Assembly (NCBI GenBank): GCA_035235625.1
Contig: CP141141.1
Span: 14,691,968 to 14,755,967 of the forward strand
Reading direction: 5' to 3'
From: Saururus chinensis
Lineage: Eukaryota > Streptophyta > Magnoliopsida > Piperales > Saururaceae
Length of the DNA: 64,000 nt
Shown piece by piece: positions 59,146-64,000 of the stretch; the stretch's first letter is position 1; every line of letters starts with the position of its first letter. The translations under genes were made by a program, and so were the position numbers. A model generated the notes under the pieces. That model saw nothing but the letters and a program-made list of their open reading frames with translations, was not told where the DNA came from and did not search any database.

Positions 59146-62100
59146 TCAAGATATATCACCTTTAATATTGGCCAGAAACAATCTTAGGTCTCTTGCCTTT
59201 CTTGCATGTTCTGGTGACACGTCATTTTCTGACTCATATATATCAATTATATCAATCTTTGGAACAATGGGCTCCCAACATTTATTGACACTATGAACAC
59301 TTGCATCTGGAAACGGTGTGGATAGGTCAATGATCTCAGGGTCAATAGTCTGTGGAGGAATCAGGGGATAGCATGTCTCTCCATGAGGTAGTTCCTTCGC
59401 CTGTAATTCTCCATCAAATAACAAGTCTTTAAGCCGCTTATCAATTTCCTCAAGTGAAGCGTTTTGTACTATTTTCTTTGGCCTTGTTTTTTTCTTCTCC
59501 TTTTTCTTGCCAGCTAAATACTCCTTAAACTCAATTATCTTCTCCGGGCATGCACTATAGAGTAAAAACGTCAAGATGTTGCAGGAAAGATATTAATGAG
59601 TAACAACTACCACATATAACTTGTTTACGCTATTTAGAGAGGAAAAGATCACTAGAAGAATGTACTTATTTGAGAAGTTCCATAAGTACACTGCACAACT
59701 TACATACAAAACAAAATATACGTGAACAATACCTCTCAATTAACTCGGCTGGGACAATAGAGGTTTGCAAACCATTCGTGCCTTCCCATGACACCTCAAA
59801 ACATTCTTTACCATGCTGTTTTCGATGTTTCACAACAGCAGACACAGGACAGACCACTGGCATCTGCAAATTTGACAAGCGTTCTAAAAAGGTGGGCATT
59901 GAAATAAAAAAACATCAATTCACCTACAGTTGTAAGTAAAAAGAAGCACCTGATTTAATGGGATTTGAACTCCCAATTCAGATGAGGTGTTGCGTAAATT
60001 AGCAAATCGTCTCAAATCCCTCTCGACAATCTTTGGAAGAATATATTCATCTGCATATAAGGAGAAAAATATTATTTCCAGACAAGCATCCAGGTTAGCA
60101 GTATGACAAGATCAAGCCCACATAAACATACATGTAAATTACTAATATCAGACATGTACCTGTTCTTTCAGGACTCCAACCAAAGTACTGTTCGCATATC
60201 TGTTGAAGCTGAAAAAGTTGCAGAGTGTGCGGAATGCATATTCTGCAAGAATTTGATATCTAAGACATTTTTAATGTAAAGCAATAAGTAGAAGATCTCT
60301 GCTAAACAGATGGTAGAAAAGGACATCTAGTAACTGTAGTCACACACCTGTTACTCACTGGCACTTTTGTGATTTTCACAAATTACAAAAATGTCACTCA
60401 CAATGAAAGCACGTAGAAATGCTGTCACTTTTTTAAGGTTTAAATGAAGAGAAAGAGGTACGACAGAATGCAGTTTGTAATGGTCAAACATAAATGATAA
60501 CTAGATCATAGTCAGTTTCAAGGAGGGCAATCAAGTACATCAACAAAAACAGTAAAAATTATGAAATGCCAGTCACTGTGAGGACATGTAAAAATGCTGT
60601 CATTTTTTGAAGTTGGGTTTAGATAAACAGAATAAGTTACAACAGACTGTAGTTTGTATGGTGAAACATAGATAATAACAAGATGTGAAGTGAGTTACAA
60701 GGAGTGCAATCAAGAACATCATAATCCACAGCAAGACGATCATGTACTTCAAAAGGATCATGAGTCTCAATGGCTGCAATCCAGCCAAGTGATGCCCATA
60801 GCCAGTTTGGATTAATATAAAATAAGACAGATGCATTCACTCTTGATGTTTCCATGTTGTTCCTAACCCCACCCAAGCTGATGAGTGCTATTGAATGGCC
60901 CAAAGATTGGAAAAATACGCAAGCAAAACCAGCAATAAGAGAATAATCCATTCCCATTCCCGTACCATACTTATCCAGGTCATAATCCATGAAGGAAGAC
61001 AGCTTTGTTAGTTCAATAAAATCAAACAATCAAAATTTTGAGTGCTGTTACCTCTCTACAGCAGCTGATTCTGGCAAATGACATTTTGGCTTCACATATG
61101 CATTAATCACGTCCAAAAAGTGATCACTTAATAAGCCTTGTTCTGCTGCTGCAAAATAAAATAAAAAATTACTTGCTCAAAGTTGTAAACTGCTTCACTG
61201 ACTCTTTCAGTAAATTATAATTTATAAACCTTGATAACAAAACTATTAAATCCAGGAACCTTTCTCTGCTTATGTTTTAATCAAATGTGTCAAACGAATA
61301 GAAGTATTCAGAGTCAGAACTCAAAACACCATCTGATATGATGAGAGTAATTATGCAATAACTTATCAATTATAACAAACTTTCCTTAAAATTAATGATA
61401 ACTTTTCTATAGCAGTTTTTGCATTGCGGAAACAAAGTAGGCATCTGTATATTAAAGGCTTTACTACTTGAAGCCAAATGAGCTAGGGTTTCAGGTAAAT
61501 GAGCAATAGCATTGAATATAAGCTAGTCAGAATAACTTGAAGAAATAAGAAAAGCTTTCAGTTAGCTATATTCACTGAATATGCTCTCAAGTGCACATGT
61601 GAAATCTTATCGTTGTCTTCTAGTCCTGCTAATACTTCCTTAATAATAGTCAATTAAGTAACTAATCTATCCAAAATGGCATTTTTTCCCCCATTAGAAT
61701 GGCATACAAACCAATACACATACACACATGCAAACACACAAACAGAGATCAAATAAGTGGATCAGAGAAATGAACAAACACAAAATAGAAATCAACAAAG
61801 ATGATAAGAGAGGTGCAGTTGTTCATCCAACACTCATAAATCACATACATCCAAAATTTTCCCTCTTTTCTAGGACGTTAGGTGCTTCATTACAAGGCTC
61901 CTCTTGTCTTTCGTATAAATTAACAGGATTATAAAGTTGACTAGAAGTTTTATTTTTTGGCACTATAATGTTGACAAGAAGTTAACAGAAGGTAAAATGC
62001 ATATCTTGTAAATATAAGGCAATGTTCACAATTCTCAGAATATGATATAAGCAAATAGAAAATAGCAAATAGTAAAGAGACTATTTTTAGATTGACTCAA

Positions 62101-64000
62101 TGCAGCCAAACCTAGAAATCTTAAATAAGGTGTGATAAGAAGATGATGGTGATGACAGATTGTACCTTGTTTTACTTCTGAGCTACTGTCCTTGGACCTA
62201 TTGCAGTTCAAACTTTTCCCTTGTTTTTTTAATCCTTTTCTCTTTTTCAAGAAATTTAGTCCTTCTGATGCAATATGATGAAGAACAGCATCATCACCTA
62301 CAGACTTCACAATTGAATATGCAGTCTCCTGGAGACATGATAAGTCAAGATAAGCAGTTAATGTCATTTCAATTTATTAAAGGTCAGAAAAGCAAACCCA
62401 ATGGTACTACTTCAGAATTATCATAGGCAACTAAACAATTTATACAAACAATTCCTAAAACAAATAACCCAGCCTGTTTACCATTAAAGAAAAACAAGAT
62501 TACATGGCACTTACCCGGCCAAGTCCATGAACTCCTTGAGTGTAATCACTGCCAAGAAGAAGAGCCAGAGCAATCTGAAAGTCATACAGTGTATTAGTTG
62601 TACTTATTTTAAAAGTACGAACCGTACAAAATTGACCTGGAACTGATTTCAGCAGTACAAACTTCTCCATTCATCAGCAAACCAATATTATACACCAATA
62701 CAAAAAAATTAAAAGGACATTAAAGTTGAATTTTTTAACTTGATGATAATTTGAAAACGCCAATTAGAAATACAACCATGAATCATTTTTTGGCCAGATA
62801 TACTACCATAAATTTAATGACACATCTAAGTGCACATCAAATTGATATCAAACTTCAGCCATGCATTGATAGGTTGACACGCATTTTTCAGAATTCCAAA
62901 CTCAATCCAAACGAACAAATATGAAACCGCCTTTCCTTCATTACAAATTGCAAATTTGTAAATCATTCCAACAACTCCAGCTAAGCCATTTTCATCTTCT
63001 TTTATAAATTTGGCCTAAGAAAACTAAGAGCCTCTAGTTAAAGCATGATCATAATTGACAGGCACTGTTACGAATATCCTGCATCACAAGATAATCTCGT
63101 AGACTATATTTTGCTTTATGCTGTACGAAATATGTTATAATCTAACCAAAGGATCATATGACAGTAATTTCAAGTTGGTAACAATCTCGACACAATTGCA
63201 CTCCAGCCAAAGATTTGGCATCCAAGTGTAGAAGAATGGGTAAAAAATTGTGTAAACCATCTAAAAAAAGATATACCCAAGCTGGAAAAAGTGTCTTACC
63301 AAAGAATTCCGTCCAAACCCAAGTTTTCTTTCTATGTCAGCCATTTCATAGCAAACAACATAACCACCCTCTCCTGATATATAGACAATCATATTGTCAC
63401 AGGGAGAAAGACCGTGTAAAGGCTTCAGTAAGATAATCCTAAATGGAGAATTGACTAATGGTGCATCTTCCAAAAGATTTAAATGCTGAATATGCGAAAT
63501 ATCAACTTATAACTTAGAGGTAATTTTATGTTCAACCAGTAAAAATCATATATAAATTCACTTTAGTATTTATACCCAGTAAAATAACTTGAATGTGCTT
63601 ATTGACACATATCAAGTTTTTTACATCAATAAAACCATGAATTGAGGAACAACATCCACAAACCAAGGTAAATATCTCTGTAGACAGTTCTGCCACCAAA
63701 AAGAAGTACGTCTGAATCTGAGGTGAAACATCCATCCTGGAGATAAACCTTGATTATAAAAAATTCAATGATTTGATTTGACAATCCAATTATAGCACAA
63801 AAAATTCACTTACGCATAACAACTCTGAATTTAGTGAAGCACACTGTGCCTCAGCCTCCTCAAGCCTAACAATTGCAAACATATGAAGCAATCAATGTCA
63901 AGCAGTCAAACCACGGGGAAAAGATCATAGAAGGATATCTTGATATGAGGCTGTCAACCGCATAATTTGTATAAGCAATTTTAAGAATCAGAAAATTTTG
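59146..64000 (-). CDS. SEND1: SEND1/GEN-like XPG-family endonuclease, 3' part
   Basis: Nuclear structure-specific nuclease of the XPG/FEN1 family; plant SEND1 cleaves Holliday junctions in replication repair. Ten exons with GT-AG borders are visible: 63814-63865, 63664-63736, 63300-63373, 62515-62574, 62166-62328, 61052-61148, 60160-60242, 59950-60050, 59733-59863, 59146-59554. They join in frame into 413 residues. The XPG-I part shows LEEAEAQCASL and the acidic DSDVLLFGGRTVYRD, then GEGGYVVCYEMADIERKLGF and the helix-hairpin LALLLGSDYTQGVHGLG; later RDLRRFANLRNTSSELG and a chromodomain-like VVKHRKQHGKECFEVSWEG (as in GEN1), then a Lys-rich tail (AGKKKEKKKTRPKK). The N-terminal XPG-N exons lie beyond the right edge; 63866-64000 is intron as far as I can tell. 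An ordinary intact gene. The alternative is the paralogue GEN1, but the EGGYVVCYEMADIEKKLG and ESACPEKI phrases fit SEND1 better. Confidence 0.93.
60393..60722 (-). repeat. Tandem duplication of about 179 bp in a SEND1 intron
   Basis: 60393-60571 and 60572-60722 share, in order, gtcactcacaatgaaagcac / gtcactgtgaggacatg, gaaatgctgtcactttttt / aaaatgctgtcatttttt, cagtttgtaatggtcaaaca / tagtttgtatggtgaaaca and ggagggcaatcaagtacatc / ggagtgcaatcaagaacatc. It lies in the intron between exons 61052-61148 and 60160-60242. Confidence 0.8.

Overview
This window is nuclear DNA of a flowering plant. The genes have many short introns with GT-AG borders, the intergenic DNA is AT-rich, and most of the space is transposon: CACTA, hAT and Mutator-type DNA elements, Ty3/gypsy and Ty1/copia remnants, and very long LTRs. 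I cannot name the species.

Three genes look functional, all on the minus strand. Phosphomannomutase (PMM, 32767-36066) has 11 coding exons that join in frame into 251 codons, plus a 5'UTR intron. A two-exon cytochrome P450 of the CYP71 clan (CYP76/CYP80-like, 47485-50515) encodes 483 aa with all core motifs. The 3' part of a SEND1/GEN-like Holliday-junction nuclease of the XPG/FEN1 family (59146 to the right edge) has ten visible exons.

Broken genes are a degenerate polyubiquitin (4280-5211), a P450 pseudogene beside the intact P450 (45428-46101), a copy of PMM exon 1 plus part of intron 1 (42218-42383), and a cellulose synthase fragment inside a hAT-like element (20978-21365).

Layout: 1-3662 is the terminal part of a CACTA element built of GC-rich and purine-rich satellite units. 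4280-5211 is the ubiquitin relic. 5623-6142 and 6220-7690 are two non-autonomous TIR elements with target duplications. 8290-11780 is a wrecked Ty3/gypsy element. 12017-17770 is a long LTR with a second LTR of the same family inserted in it. 19207-22124 is the hAT-like element with the CesA fragment and a 26-bp minisatellite. 23531-31830 is a nested LTR zone holding a 4.8-kb solo LTR. PMM follows, then the 5' end of another CACTA element at 37562, a 3.2-kb solo LTR (38623-41849), the PMM fragment, a ~172-bp tandem array and a long AT microsatellite. 43808-58300 alternates LTR fragments with the P450 locus, a copia gag relic and a gypsy chromodomain split by a solo LTR. SEND1 closes the window.

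The intact genes are unrelated housekeeping or specialised-metabolism genes and do not form a pathway cluster. The interest lies in the nested transposon record and in gene-fragment duplication: one fragment clearly carried by a transposon (CesA) and one possibly so (PMM). I found no tRNA, rRNA or CRISPR array.
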